DNA from: Acetitomaculum ruminis DSM 5522
Lineage (GTDB): Bacteria > Bacillota > Clostridia > Lachnospirales > Lachnospiraceae
DNA length: 64,000 bases
Reading direction: 5' to 3'
Assembly: GCF_900112085.1 (NCBI RefSeq)
Contig: NZ_FOJY01000002.1
Span: 62,001-126,000, forward strand
Shown: piece by piece, positions 17,944 through 26,570 of the stretch
How the letters are laid out: the number at the start of each line of letters is the position of its first letter
Numbering within the stretch: the stretch's first letter is position 1
Position numbers and translations under genes: made by a program
The notes under the pieces: model-generated
What the model saw: only the letters and a program-made list of their open reading frames with translations
Told to the model about the DNA's origin: nothing
Database searches by the model: none

Positions 17944-18015
17944 TCAAACTTTTGGCCAAACTCTTCTTCTTCCGCCGTTAACCTTCTTAGCCTCTGCTAC
18001 AGTAACTTTCTTCAA
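17944..18015 (-). CDS. 23-residue double-glycine precursor peptide, candidate exporter substrate
   Basis: A TTG start preceded by GAGGAGGTG (8 nt beyond AGGAGG) opens a 23-codon frame. Residues 1-15 read MKKVTVAEAKKVNGG and residues 16-23 read RRRVWPKV. The Gly-Gly end, with hydrophobic residues at -4 (Val), -7 (Ala), -12 (Val) and -15 (Met), is the leader pattern recognised by C39 peptidases. Cleavage would release an octapeptide with four positive charges, one Trp and one Pro and no Cys, Ser or Thr, so lanthionine formation is impossible. The gene has its own promoter and terminator and converges on the C39 exporter. A pheromone is more likely than a bacteriocin because of size (inference). 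No homologue is known to me. Confidence 0.72.
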   Translation of the reverse strand: MKKVTVAEAKKVNGGRRRVWPKV

Positions 18016-18076
18016 GCTTAACACCTCCTCATTAAAATAGTCCACTCAACATTAGTAATAACCTAATACAAAATCA

Positions 18077-18104
18077 ATTGTATCATAATTATTAAAGAAG
18101 TCAA
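18077..18104 (-). promoter_or_regulatory. Extended -10 promoter of the peptide gene
   Basis: Minus strand: TTGACT (18104-18099), 16-bp spacer, TACAAT (18082-18077) with TGA directly before it, i.e. an extended -10. The leader is about 55 nt. Its strength suggests constitutive high transcription. Confidence 0.75.
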
Positions 18105-18658
18105 CCACATTTGTTGATATTTTTTATAAACAAGAATTATATTAATTATTAAGTATAAATTTATGTTTGATTTGTTGAACTGTGAGATTAATGTCATCAA
18201 TTAATTAAATTACTCTTAACTGTATATAAAATAAATTAAAAATCGAGAAATTAATTGATATAAAAATCAAAATTTGACTTATATTTATTAATAGAAATGA
18301 ATAACACTGAATACTTATTAATAAGCTTGTATCAAAGATACAATACTTTTTTTAAAATGCAAAAAATATGCGATTTTACTTACTTTTTTACCAAGATAAG
18401 AAGATATTTTCATAACGCTCATGTACAATTTTAATGCCCTAATTCCAATCGGTCAATTATAAATTATTACAAATAATAGATTTCATATGAAGCAATTGCC
18501 GTTAAATTGACTAATCATATTTTAAACTTATTAATAAAAATCAAAAACTCTAAATCTAGTAATTTTTATTAATATGAAAATATTCAATCAATTTATGTAA
18601 AAAACAAAAAAGAGATGAGCTATCTTTCTTTCTAAGTATCCATTTCCCCATTTTATAG
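18105..18658. other. 554-bp very AT-rich stretch without a recognisable gene
   Basis: Between the peptide promoter and repeat copy 2. No Shine-Dalgarno-like sequence occurs on either strand. A 45-codon frame opens on the plus strand at 18297 but has no ribosome binding site and is rich in Phe, Tyr and Asn as expected for random AT-rich DNA. Nothing else is seen. Confidence 0.6.
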
Positions 18659-18822
18659 TAAAGCGGACATTCGGAATCCGCTTCGCTACTTCCTCATGAA
18701 CGCAGTGGCACTTTGTGCCACCTGTCAGAAGGGGCTTTAACCCCTTCTGACGCTAGTAAGCTTATACCCCCGCTTAAAGCTTACGCTTTTGAAGCGGAGG
18801 ATTGCTTACACTGCGTTCAAAA
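18659..18822. repeat. Structured 165-bp repeat, copy 2
   Basis: Direct copy of 17713-17877, same orientation, with the same set of nested inverted repeats. The two copies are 781 bp apart and enclose the peptide gene, its promoter and the AT-rich stretch. The copy ends 59 bp before the serA stop codon. Confidence 0.9.
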
Positions 18823-18881
18823 TCCGGATAAATGACTTAGAATTCATAACTCATCTCTTATATTCTATTTGTTTATTATTA

Positions 18882-20045
18882 TTATTTTACTACTCTGACT
18901 TTAATAACACCGTCTACAGCTGCGATTTTTGCTTTTAAATCATCTGTAACTGTAGCAGCAGTATCAATAAGTGTATAAGCAAAATCACCTTTACTTTGGT
19001 TGGTCATTTTTTCAATGTTGATTCCAGCTTCTGCAAGAATTGCTGTGAACTGACCAATCATATTTGTGATATTTTTATGGAAAATACCAACTCTTCCTGC
19101 AACCTCACAAACACCAAGGTCACAATTAGGGAAGTTTACAGAATTTTTAATATTACCATTTTCGATATAGTTAACAAGCTGATTAACTGCCATTACTGCG
19201 CAATTATCTTCTGCCTCTTTAGTTGAAGCTCCAAGGTGTGGAATAACAATTGTATCCTCGTTTCCAATAACACCAGGTGTTGCAAAGTCTGTAACATATT
19301 TTTTAATTTTTCCGTTTTCTAAACCTTTTAAGAGTGCATCTTCATTAACAAGACCATCTCTTGAAAAGTTTAAGATAACTACTCCGTCTTTCATGAGTTC
19401 AATTGCTTTATCATCAATTGTATTTTTTGTATCAGCTGTAAGCGGTACATGAACAGTGATGAAATCACAATTTTTGAATATTTCATTGATATCTTTAATA
19501 TGTTCTACAGTACTTGAAAGATTCCAAGCTGTATCTACAGAAATATATGGATCATAACCTAATACTTTCATTCCAAGGCCACTTGCTGCATTTGCAACTC
19601 TTGCTCCGATAGCACCAAGACCGATTACACCAAGTTTTTTACCGTAGATTTCTTCTCCGGCATATTGTTTTTTCTGTTTTTCTGCTGCTGCTCCAACATT
19701 TTCATTTCCTTCCTGAGTATCAACCCAGTTTACACCACCTATAATGTCACGAGATGCAAGAAGCATACCAGCTATAACAAGCTCTTTTACTGCATTGGCA
19801 TTTGCTCCAGGTGTATTAAATACAACAATTCCTTTCTTTGCACATTCTTCAACAGGAATGTTATTAACACCGGCACCGGCTCTGGCAATAGCTAAAAGCT
19901 CTTCGCCTAATTCCATGTCATGCATTTTTGCACTTCTTACTAAAACTGCATTAGCTTCTTCGTATTTATCTGTCTCTACAAAAGCATCTGTCATTAAATC
20001 AAGTCCTAATCTTGCGATTGGATTTAAACATGTATATTTAAACAA
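18882..20045 (-). CDS. serA: D-3-phosphoglycerate dehydrogenase
   Basis: A 387-residue NAD-dependent dehydrogenase, first step of serine synthesis. It has a Rossmann segment GLGAIGARVANAA, catalytic Arg in FSRDGLVNEDA, Glu in the following helix region and His in IPHLGASTKEAED, and a C-terminal ACT domain (about residues 315-387), as in the short bacterial form regulated by serine. The start chosen is TTG at 20045: GGAGG lies 8 nt upstream and the protein then begins MFKYTCLNPI. The ATG at 20060 would place the ribosome binding site inside the gene. It lies downstream of serC with a hairpin between. Confidence 0.93.
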   Translation of the reverse strand: MFKYTCLNPIARLGLDLMTDAFVETDKYEEANAVLVRSAKMHDMELGEELLAIARAGAGVNNIPVEECAKKGIVVFNTPGANANAVKELVIAGMLLASRDIIGGVNWVDTQEGNENVGAAAEKQKKQYAGEEIYGKKLGVIGLGAIGARVANAASGLGMKVLGYDPYISVDTAWNLSSTVEHIKDINEIFKNCDFITVHVPLTADTKNTIDDKAIELMKDGVVILNFSRDGLVNEDALLKGLENGKIKKYVTDFATPGVIGNEDTIVIPHLGASTKEAEDNCAVMAVNQLVNYIENGNIKNSVNFPNCDLGVCEVAGRVGIFHKNITNMIGQFTAILAEAGINIEKMTNQSKGDFAYTLIDTAATVTDDLKAKIAAVDGVIKVRVVK

Positions 20046-20153
20046 TTCATTATCCTCCATTAAATAAACTAGTACAATTCATCCATTTATCAATTTACCA
20101 TGGTGAATTATAAACTTAAAAAAACTTACTGATAATAAGCCATTATCTAAAAA

Positions 20154-20187
20154 TTTACTGTGGCATCAGTATCGATACCACAGTAAA
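20154..20187 (-). terminator. Hairpin between serC and serA, possible attenuating terminator
   Basis: A perfect 10-bp stem (TTTACTGTGG with CCACAGTAAA) around a loop containing the palindrome TATCGATA. On the minus strand it is followed by TTTTT. It could end part of the serC transcripts or stabilise the serC message. Confidence 0.55.
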
Positions 20188-20210
20188 AGTAATTCTCAAT
20201 ATCTGATTAA

Positions 20211-21293
20211 TTATTTATTTTTAGCTTCAAACTCTTTCATGAATTCAACAAGTTTCTCAACACCTTCTTTAGGCATTGCATTGTAAATACTTGCTCTCAT
20301 TCCACCAACAGTTCTGTGTCCTTTAAGATTTTCAAGACCTGCTTCTTTTGCCTCTGCAACAAATTTTGCATCTAAATCTTTGTCACCTGTAACAAAAGGT
20401 ACATTCATAAGTGAACGGTCTTCTTTAACAACTGTTCCCTTAAATAACTCACTTTGATCAAGGAAATCATAAAGAATCTTAGCTTTTTCTTCATTTTTCT
20501 TTTTAATAGCTTCAAGTCCTCCCTGTGCTTTAAGCCATTTAAATACTTTACCACAAATATAAATTCCATAACATGGTGGTGTATTATATAATGACCCTGC
20601 ATCAGCCTGAGTTTTAAACTGAAGCATTGTTGGAACTCCTTCTAAATCCTCTTCAGGTATTAAATCTTCACGAATTATCGCAATAACTACACCTGCCGGT
20701 CCAACATTCTTTTGTACTCCTCCGTAGACAATTCCGTATTTGGAAACATCTATTGGCTCTGATAAGAAACAAGATGAAACATCTGCTACAAGAGTCTTTC
20801 CTTTTGTATTTGGAAGAGTTTTGTATTTTGTTCCATATATTGTATTGTTTTCGCATATATATACATAGTCAGCATCCTCTGAAATTGGAAGATCGGAACA
20901 ATCCGGAATATATGTAAAAGTCTTATCCTCTGATGATGCAACTGCATTTGCCTTTATGAATCTACCAGCTTCTTTGTAAGCTTTTTTAGCCCACTGACCT
21001 GTAATTATGTAATCTGCTACACCATTTTTTTTGAGGTTTAATGGTACCATTGAGAACATGAGAGATGCTCCGCCTTGTAAGAAAAGAACCTTATAATTAT
21101 CTGGAATACCCATTAATTCGCGGATATCTTTTTCTGCCTCTTTAATGATATCATCAAAAGCTTTCGAACGATGACTCATCTCCATAACCGACATGCCGGT
21201 TCCTCTATAATCTAACATTTCTTCTGCTGCTTCTTTAAGAACGCTTTCAGGTAAAACAGCGGGACCTGCTGAGAAGTTATACACTCTACTCAC
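20211..21293 (-). CDS. serC: Phosphoserine aminotransferase
   Basis: A 360-residue PLP enzyme, class V aminotransferase, converting 3-phosphohydroxypyruvate and glutamate to phosphoserine. Landmarks are the N-terminal NFSAGPAVLPE, the LQGGASLMF cofactor-binding loop, and the PLP lysine in GGVQKNVGPAG (about residue 193). Translation starts at GTG 21293, preceded by AGGAGG with 8 nt spacing. Next gene serA catalyses the preceding reaction. serB is not in the window. Confidence 0.96.
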   Translation of the reverse strand: MSRVYNFSAGPAVLPESVLKEAAEEMLDYRGTGMSVMEMSHRSKAFDDIIKEAEKDIRELMGIPDNYKVLFLQGGASLMFSMVPLNLKKNGVADYIITGQWAKKAYKEAGRFIKANAVASSEDKTFTYIPDCSDLPISEDADYVYICENNTIYGTKYKTLPNTKGKTLVADVSSCFLSEPIDVSKYGIVYGGVQKNVGPAGVVIAIIREDLIPEEDLEGVPTMLQFKTQADAGSLYNTPPCYGIYICGKVFKWLKAQGGLEAIKKKNEEKAKILYDFLDQSELFKGTVVKEDRSLMNVPFVTGDKDLDAKFVAEAKEAGLENLKGHRTVGGMRASIYNAMPKEGVEKLVEFMKEFEAKNK

Positions 21294-21384
21294 TTCTAAT
21301 TCCTCCTTTAAGTATTTTAAAAATTAAATGTATTTTAGTTCTTTGATAATTATTTGTCAATAGTAATATTTATACAAATATGAA

Positions 21385-23070
21385 CTACATTTTTCCATTT
21401 TTTATATCATTTTCATCAAACACATCACTAATAGGTGTATTTGGAGCCACCATTGGCCATACTTTCTCATCACTGTCAATCACAGCATCAATTACAACTA
21501 CAGTTTTCGAATCTATAGCCTCTTGTATTGCAATTCTAAATTCTTCAGGATTAGTAGCTCTTAAGCCCTTTGCTCCCATTGCTTCAGCAAGTTTAACATA
21601 GTCAACCTTGTCTTCTAAGATAGTCTGAGAGTATCTTTGACCATAGAACAAGGATTGCCACTGTCTTACCATTCCTAAAACATGGTTATTTACAACAACC
21701 TGAATGATAGGTATATTGTAGCGGGCAGCTGTAGCTATTTCATTCATGTTCATTCTAAAACAGCCATCACCGCCTATATTTATGACAGTTTTATCCGGTT
21801 TGCCAACTTTTGCACCTATACAGGCTCCTACACCATATCCCATGGTTCCAAGACCACCTGAAGACAAAAATGTCCTTGGTTTCGTGTATTTGTAATACTG
21901 TGCAGCCCACATCTGGTGTTGTCCAACATCTGTTGTAATTATAGCCTCACCTTTTGTTGCTTTATAGATTTCGTCTATAAGCATAGGTCCGTTTAATACA
22001 TCATTTTTTATTGAAAGAGGATACTTAGCTCTAAGTTTAGCAATTATATCCATCCATTCTTTTCTATCTTTTTTATCAACTTTTTCAACAATTCTTTTTA
22101 AAATTGCCTTGGCATCACCAATAATAGAGCAATTTGTTTTTATATTTTTGTTGATTTCAGCTGCATCAACATCTATATGGATTATTTTTGCATTTTTAGC
22201 AAAAGCAGATGCTTTCCCTATTACCCTGTCAGAAAAGCGCACTCCTACAGCTATTAAAACATCACATTGTGATACACCAAGATTGGCTGCTTTCGTTCCA
22301 TGCATACCAAGCATACCTGTATAACGCTCATTTACACCCGGAAATGCTCCTTTACCCATTAATGAGTCTGTAACCGGTGCATCTATTTTTTCAGCCAATT
22401 CAATAAGCTCTTGTGATGCATCAGAAATAACACATCCACCTCCCACAAACAGGAAAGGTTTTTGTGAAGCATTTATCATTTCAACTGCTTTGTCTATATC
22501 AGCATCTATGATGGTATTAGTCCTTCTTTTAACTGTTACCGGTTCTTTGTATTCATATTCTGTTTTATTTGCAGTAACATCCTTGGTAATATCAACTAAA
22601 ACAGGTCCAGGTCTTCCTTTTTTTGCAATTATAAAGGCTCTTCTGATGGTATCAGCAAGTCTGTTTACATCTTTAACAATAAAATTATGCTTTGTAATAG
22701 GCATAGTAACACCTGCTATGTCAATTTCCTGGAAACTGTCCTTTCCAAGAGCCGCCACACCTACATTGGCAGTTATGGCAACAATAGGTATGGAATCCAT
22801 ATACGCAGTCGCTATACCTGTAACAAGATTTGTTGCCCCAGGACCCGAAGTAGCAAAGCATACTCCTACTTTTCCCGTCGCTCTTGCATAACCATCAGCT
22901 GCATGAGATGCACCCTGCTCGTGGGAAGTCAAAACATGTCTTATTTCTCCACTGTGTTTATATAATTCATCATAAATATTTAAAATTGCACCTCCAGGAT
23001 AGCCAAAAACCGTGTCAACTCCCTGTTCTTTCAAACATTCAATTACTATTTGGGATCCGGTAAGTAACAT
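21385..23070 (-). CDS. ilvB: Acetolactate synthase, large (catalytic) subunit
   Basis: A 561-residue ThDP enzyme condensing pyruvate with pyruvate or 2-oxobutyrate, first common step of valine, leucine and isoleucine synthesis. It has the N-terminal GYPGGAILNIYDEL, catalytic Glu in HEQGASHAADGYARA, a central FAD-binding domain and the C-terminal ThDP/Mg motif GDGCFRMNMNEI. Length is normal for the biosynthetic type. The start follows AAAGGCGG. The small regulatory subunit ilvN is not next to it, so it either lies elsewhere or is missing. Confidence 0.96.
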   Translation of the reverse strand: MLLTGSQIVIECLKEQGVDTVFGYPGGAILNIYDELYKHSGEIRHVLTSHEQGASHAADGYARATGKVGVCFATSGPGATNLVTGIATAYMDSIPIVAITANVGVAALGKDSFQEIDIAGVTMPITKHNFIVKDVNRLADTIRRAFIIAKKGRPGPVLVDITKDVTANKTEYEYKEPVTVKRRTNTIIDADIDKAVEMINASQKPFLFVGGGCVISDASQELIELAEKIDAPVTDSLMGKGAFPGVNERYTGMLGMHGTKAANLGVSQCDVLIAVGVRFSDRVIGKASAFAKNAKIIHIDVDAAEINKNIKTNCSIIGDAKAILKRIVEKVDKKDRKEWMDIIAKLRAKYPLSIKNDVLNGPMLIDEIYKATKGEAIITTDVGQHQMWAAQYYKYTKPRTFLSSGGLGTMGYGVGACIGAKVGKPDKTVINIGGDGCFRMNMNEIATAARYNIPIIQVVVNNHVLGMVRQWQSLFYGQRYSQTILEDKVDYVKLAEAMGAKGLRATNPEEFRIAIQEAIDSKTVVVIDAVIDSDEKVWPMVAPNTPISDVFDENDIKNGKM

Positions 23071-23106
23071 ATGTCAATTCCGCCTTTCATATTGTTATTA
23101 AATCTA

Positions 23107-24777
23107 TTATTTTTTAGGGATTTCTAATATTGCCCCTTTATTTCCGGAAGTCACAAGTTCATGGTACCTCGCCAGATATCCACTTGTAATTTTTGGCTGT
23201 CTTGGTTTCCAGTTTGCCCTTCTTTTCTCAAGTTCTTCGTCAGAGATAACAAAGTTCAGGGTATTATTAGGAATATCAATTTTTATAATATCCCCTTCCT
23301 CTACCAATGCAATGTTTCCTCCAACTGCTGCTTCAGGAGAAACATGTCCGATAGATGCTCCTCTTGAGGCTCCAGAAAACCTTCCATCTGTTATTAATGC
23401 TACACTTTCTCCTAATCCCATTCCGGCAATGGCGGATGTAGGGTTGAGCATTTCACGCATACCAGGACCGCCTTTTGGTCCCTCATATCTAATAACCACA
23501 ACATCCCCTGCAACTATTTTTCCACCTTTTATAGCATCTATGGCATCTTCCTCACAATCAAAGACTCTTGCAGGGCCTTCATGTACCATCATCTCAGGTG
23601 CAACAGCGGAACGCTTTACTATACCTGAATCAGGTGCAAGATTTCCTTTTAATACAGCTATTCCACCATCTTTGCTATAAGGGTCTTCAACAGTTCTGAT
23701 AACCTGAGGATTTTTATTTACACTGTTTTTAATGTTTTCCCCTACAGTCTTTCCTGTTGCTGTAATAAGATCAAGATTTAACAGATTTAACTTATCAAGC
23801 TCTTTCATTACGGCATAAACCCCACCTGCTTCGTTTAAATCTTCCATATAAGTAGGACCAGCCGGAGCAAGATGACAAAGATTTGGTGTTTTTGAACTTA
23901 TTTCATTTGCAATGTCTACATTTAAATCTACACCTGCTTCATGAGCAATAGCCGGCAAATGTAACATGGTATTGGTTGAACATCCAAGAGCCATATCTAC
24001 TGTCAATGCGTTTATAAATGCCTCTTTTGTAAGAATATCTCTTGGTCTGATATTTTTTTCGTAAAGTTCCATTACTTTCATTCCGGCATGTTTTGCAAGT
24101 TTTATTCTCTCAGAATAAACTGCAGGAATGGTTCCGTTACCCTGTAATCCCATACCTATTGCCTCTGTAAGACAGTTCATACTGTTTGCTGTGTACATAC
24201 CTGAACATGAACCACAGGTAGGACATACCTTATTTTCAAATTCTTCCAGTTCATTTTCATCGATTGTACCTGCAGCATATGCTCCAACTGCCTCAAACAT
24301 GCTTGAAAGACTTCTCTTTCTACCATTTACATGTCCTGCAAGCATTGGACCACCTGATACAAAAACAGTAGGAACATTGACTCTGGCTGCTGCCATTAAT
24401 AATCCCGGCACATTTTTATCACAGTTTGGCACCATAACCAAAGCATCAAACTGATGAGCTAATGCCATACACTCTGTAGAATCTGCTATTAAGTCCCTTG
24501 TAACAAGAGAATATTTCATTCCAACATGTCCCATGGCAATACCATCACAGACAGCTATTGCCGGAAATACTATCGGAGTTCCACCTGCCATTGCAACGCC
24601 AAGTTTAACGGCTTCTACAATTTTATCCAGATTCATATGTCCCGGAACGATTTCATTGTACGAACTTACAATACCGACAAGTGGCCTTTCCATCTCTTCT
24701 TTAGTTAAACCTAATGCATTAAACAAAGATCTGTGTGGTGCCTGTTGTACACCTTTTCTTACTGAATCACTTTTCAT
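23107..24777 (-). CDS. ilvD: Dihydroxy-acid dehydratase
   Basis: A 556-residue Fe-S dehydratase giving 2-oxo acids in branched-chain amino-acid synthesis. Cluster cysteines lie in NCDKNVPG and [15 protein letters not shown]; the C-terminal [20 protein letters not shown] is the family signature. Length is typical. The ATG at 24777 is certain from homology, but the nearest good Shine-Dalgarno sequence (AGGAGG, 24820-24815) is 37 nt upstream with a 6-bp hairpin between them, an unusual arrangement. The gene lies between leuB and ilvB in one run. Confidence 0.96.
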   Translation of the reverse strand: MKSDSVRKGVQQAPHRSLFNALGLTKEEMERPLVGIVSSYNEIVPGHMNLDKIVEAVKLGVAMAGGTPIVFPAIAVCDGIAMGHVGMKYSLVTRDLIADSTECMALAHQFDALVMVPNCDKNVPGLLMAAARVNVPTVFVSGGPMLAGHVNGRKRSLSSMFEAVGAYAAGTIDENELEEFENKVCPTCGSCSGMYTANSMNCLTEAIGMGLQGNGTIPAVYSERIKLAKHAGMKVMELYEKNIRPRDILTKEAFINALTVDMALGCSTNTMLHLPAIAHEAGVDLNVDIANEISSKTPNLCHLAPAGPTYMEDLNEAGGVYAVMKELDKLNLLNLDLITATGKTVGENIKNSVNKNPQVIRTVEDPYSKDGGIAVLKGNLAPDSGIVKRSAVAPEMMVHEGPARVFDCEEDAIDAIKGGKIVAGDVVVIRYEGPKGGPGMREMLNPTSAIAGMGLGESVALITDGRFSGASRGASIGHVSPEAAVGGNIALVEEGDIIKIDIPNNTLNFVISDEELEKRRANWKPRQPKITSGYLARYHELVTSGNKGAILEIPKK

Positions 24778-24787
24778 ATTTAATCTT

Positions 24788-24820
24788 CTGCCGAATAGTA
24801 AGTTAACGGCAGTTCCTCCT
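24788..24820 (-). promoter_or_regulatory. Split ribosome binding site of ilvD with intervening hairpin
   Basis: AGGAGG (24820-24815) is followed by CTGCCG-type stem 24812-24807 pairing with 24793-24788 across a 13-nt loop, then 10 nt to the ATG at 24777. Folding would shorten the effective spacing to about 12 nt. Confidence 0.55.
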
Positions 24821-24830
24821 TTCGTAGTTC

Positions 24831-25916
24831 TTATTTAATATATGAAGCTATAATGTCACCCATTTGAGAAGTGGATAGTTGTCTTTTTCCCTCTGACATT
24901 ATATCTATTGTTCTATATCCATCCTTTAAGGCCTGTTTTATGGCTGATTCAATGGAGTCTGCCTCTTTTTCAAGGTCTAAAGAAAATCTCAACATCATTG
25001 CCGCAGAAGCTATAGTGGCAAGAGGATTTGCTATATTTTTTCCTGCAATATCCGGAGCAGAACCATGACTTGGCTCATAAAGCCCAAATTTGGTTTCATT
25101 TAAACTTGCTGAAGAAAGCATCCCGATTGAACCGGTGACCATACTGGCTTCATCAGATAAAATATCTCCAAACATGTTTTCTGTAAGGATAACATCAAAC
25201 TGTCCCGGGTCTTTAACCAGCTGCATGGCACAATTATCAACCAGCATATGCTCTAAAGTAACTTCAGGAAAATCCTCAGCTACCTCCTCAACAATTTTTC
25301 TCCATAATCTGGAAGAATCCAAAACATTTGCCTTATCTACACTTGTAACTTTTTTTCTTCTTTTCATTGCTATTTCAAATCCTTTTATAGCAATTCTTCT
25401 TATTTCATTTTCATTGTATTTAAGAGAGTCCCTCGCTACCAATATGCCATCCTCGGTAACGGTACTTCTTTCGCCAAAATACAGACCTCCGGTTAATTCT
25501 CTTACTATAACCATATCAAAGCCCTTTTCCATAGTTTCTTCTTTTAAAGGACATGCTGCTTTAAGCTCATCATATAACAATGCCGGTCTTAAGTTTGCAA
25601 AAAGGTTAAGAGATTTTCTAAGTTTCAACAATCCTGCTTCCGGTCTTTTATCTGCTGGTAATTTATACCAAGGGGATTTGGTGGTATCTCCACCTATAGA
25701 ACCCAATAACACACAATCATTTTTTTTACACTGTTCTACTGCTTCATCCGTAAGCGGATCACCGCATGCATCAATTGAGGCTCCCCCCATTAACACCTCT
25801 GTATAGTGAAATGTGTGTCCATACACTTCACCAATTTTATCAAGGACTTTTATAGCTTCATTAACAATCTCAGGCCCTATTCCATCACCTTTTATTACTG
25901 CTATATTTTTTTCCAT
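24831..25916 (-). CDS. leuB: 3-isopropylmalate dehydrogenase
   Basis: A 361-residue NAD-dependent beta-decarboxylating dehydrogenase of leucine synthesis. It shows GDGIGPEIV at the N-terminus, [14 protein letters not shown] (substrate-binding Arg residues), [11 protein letters not shown], the metal-binding Asp region [12 protein letters not shown] and [13 protein letters not shown] for NAD. Length fits. leuA, leuC and leuD are not in the window. It is the promoter-proximal gene of the leuB-ilvD-ilvB-serC-serA run; AAAGGG precedes the ATG. No T-box or leader peptide is seen in the 150-bp spacer upstream. Confidence 0.96.
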   Translation of the reverse strand: MEKNIAVIKGDGIGPEIVNEAIKVLDKIGEVYGHTFHYTEVLMGGASIDACGDPLTDEAVEQCKKNDCVLLGSIGGDTTKSPWYKLPADKRPEAGLLKLRKSLNLFANLRPALLYDELKAACPLKEETMEKGFDMVIVRELTGGLYFGERSTVTEDGILVARDSLKYNENEIRRIAIKGFEIAMKRRKKVTSVDKANVLDSSRLWRKIVEEVAEDFPEVTLEHMLVDNCAMQLVKDPGQFDVILTENMFGDILSDEASMVTGSIGMLSSASLNETKFGLYEPSHGSAPDIAGKNIANPLATIASAAMMLRFSLDLEKEADSIESAIKQALKDGYRTIDIMSEGKRQLSTSQMGDIIASYIK

Positions 25917-26022
25917 TTTGAATATCCCTTTCTTTTTACATAGTTACTTTTTATATTAAATACATCTGCACTTTAATTCTTTAATTATTTTTCACTTTAA
26001 TCCGTTAAAATCAGATTTATAA

Positions 26023-26058
26023 ATAATAGAAATCCCAGATAGCTGAGATTTCTATTAT
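26023..26058 (-). terminator. Terminator downstream of yajC
   Basis: A 12-bp stem (ATAATAGAAATC with GATTTCTATTAT) extended by CAG/CTG over an ATAG loop. It is followed on the minus strand by an AT-rich tract rather than a pure T-run, so efficiency is uncertain. Confidence 0.6.
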
Positions 26059-26070
26059 ATAAAATAGTTC

Positions 26071-26436
26071 TTATTTCTTTTTGATTTCTACTTTATCGTT
26101 TTTCTCTGTACCTGTAGCATCAGCAACTTTTTCAACTTCTACTATTGCTGCTTTCTGCATAGGTATACGACAATTTTTGTTATTTCCAAATTCTACTATT
26201 ATAGTATCATCTGAAATATCAATACAAACTCCATAAAATCCACTTGTTGTAAGAATTGTATCCCCAACCTCTAAATCTGCAAGCATAGCCTTCTTGCGCT
26301 TAGCATCCTTTTGCTGTGGACGAAATATTACAAAATACATAAATACGAATAAAATTGCAAGCCATCCGACAACAAATAAATTACTCATTGTGGAACTACC
26401 TGTACCACTTGTAGCTAAAATATTAGCTAATGCCAT
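26071..26436 (-). CDS. yajC: Sec translocon accessory protein YajC
   Basis: A 121-residue protein with a single N-terminal transmembrane helix (about residues 19-39, FVVGWLAILFVFMYFVIF) followed by the family hallmark RPQQK and a small beta-rich domain (DLEVGDTILTTSGFYG). In other bacteria it associates with SecDF-SecYEG in the membrane; secD and secF are not adjacent here. It lies downstream of tgt, a common pairing. The start has AGGAGG and the gene has its own promoter. Confidence 0.95.
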   Translation of the reverse strand: MALANILATSGTGSSTMSNLFVVGWLAILFVFMYFVIFRPQQKDAKRKKAMLADLEVGDTILTTSGFYGVCIDISDDTIIVEFGNNKNCRIPMQKAAIVEVEKVADATGTEKNDKVEIKKK

Positions 26437-26478
26437 ATCATTACCTCCTAAAGATTCTTAAAAACTATAACGTAAATT

Positions 26479-26507
26479 ATTCTACACAAGATTTTGATTA
26501 ACATCAA
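26479..26507 (-). promoter_or_regulatory. Promoter of yajC
   Basis: Minus strand TTGATG (26507-26502), 17-bp spacer, TAGAAT (26484-26479); transcription would start near 26472, 36 nt before the ATG. Confidence 0.6.
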
Positions 26508-26570
26508 GCCTTTTTTTATTTTTAGAATACTTTTGTTTTATAATTATTTTATTATTATCCTTATTAATTA

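Noticed and set aside
18297-18434. 45-codon frame on the plus strand in the AT-rich stretch next to the peptide gene
   Set aside because: No ribosome binding site and an amino-acid composition expected from random AT-rich DNA.
25917-26020. T-box or leader-peptide attenuator before leuB
   Set aside because: No T-box core sequence, no run of Leu, Ile or Val codons and no antiterminator pair seen.
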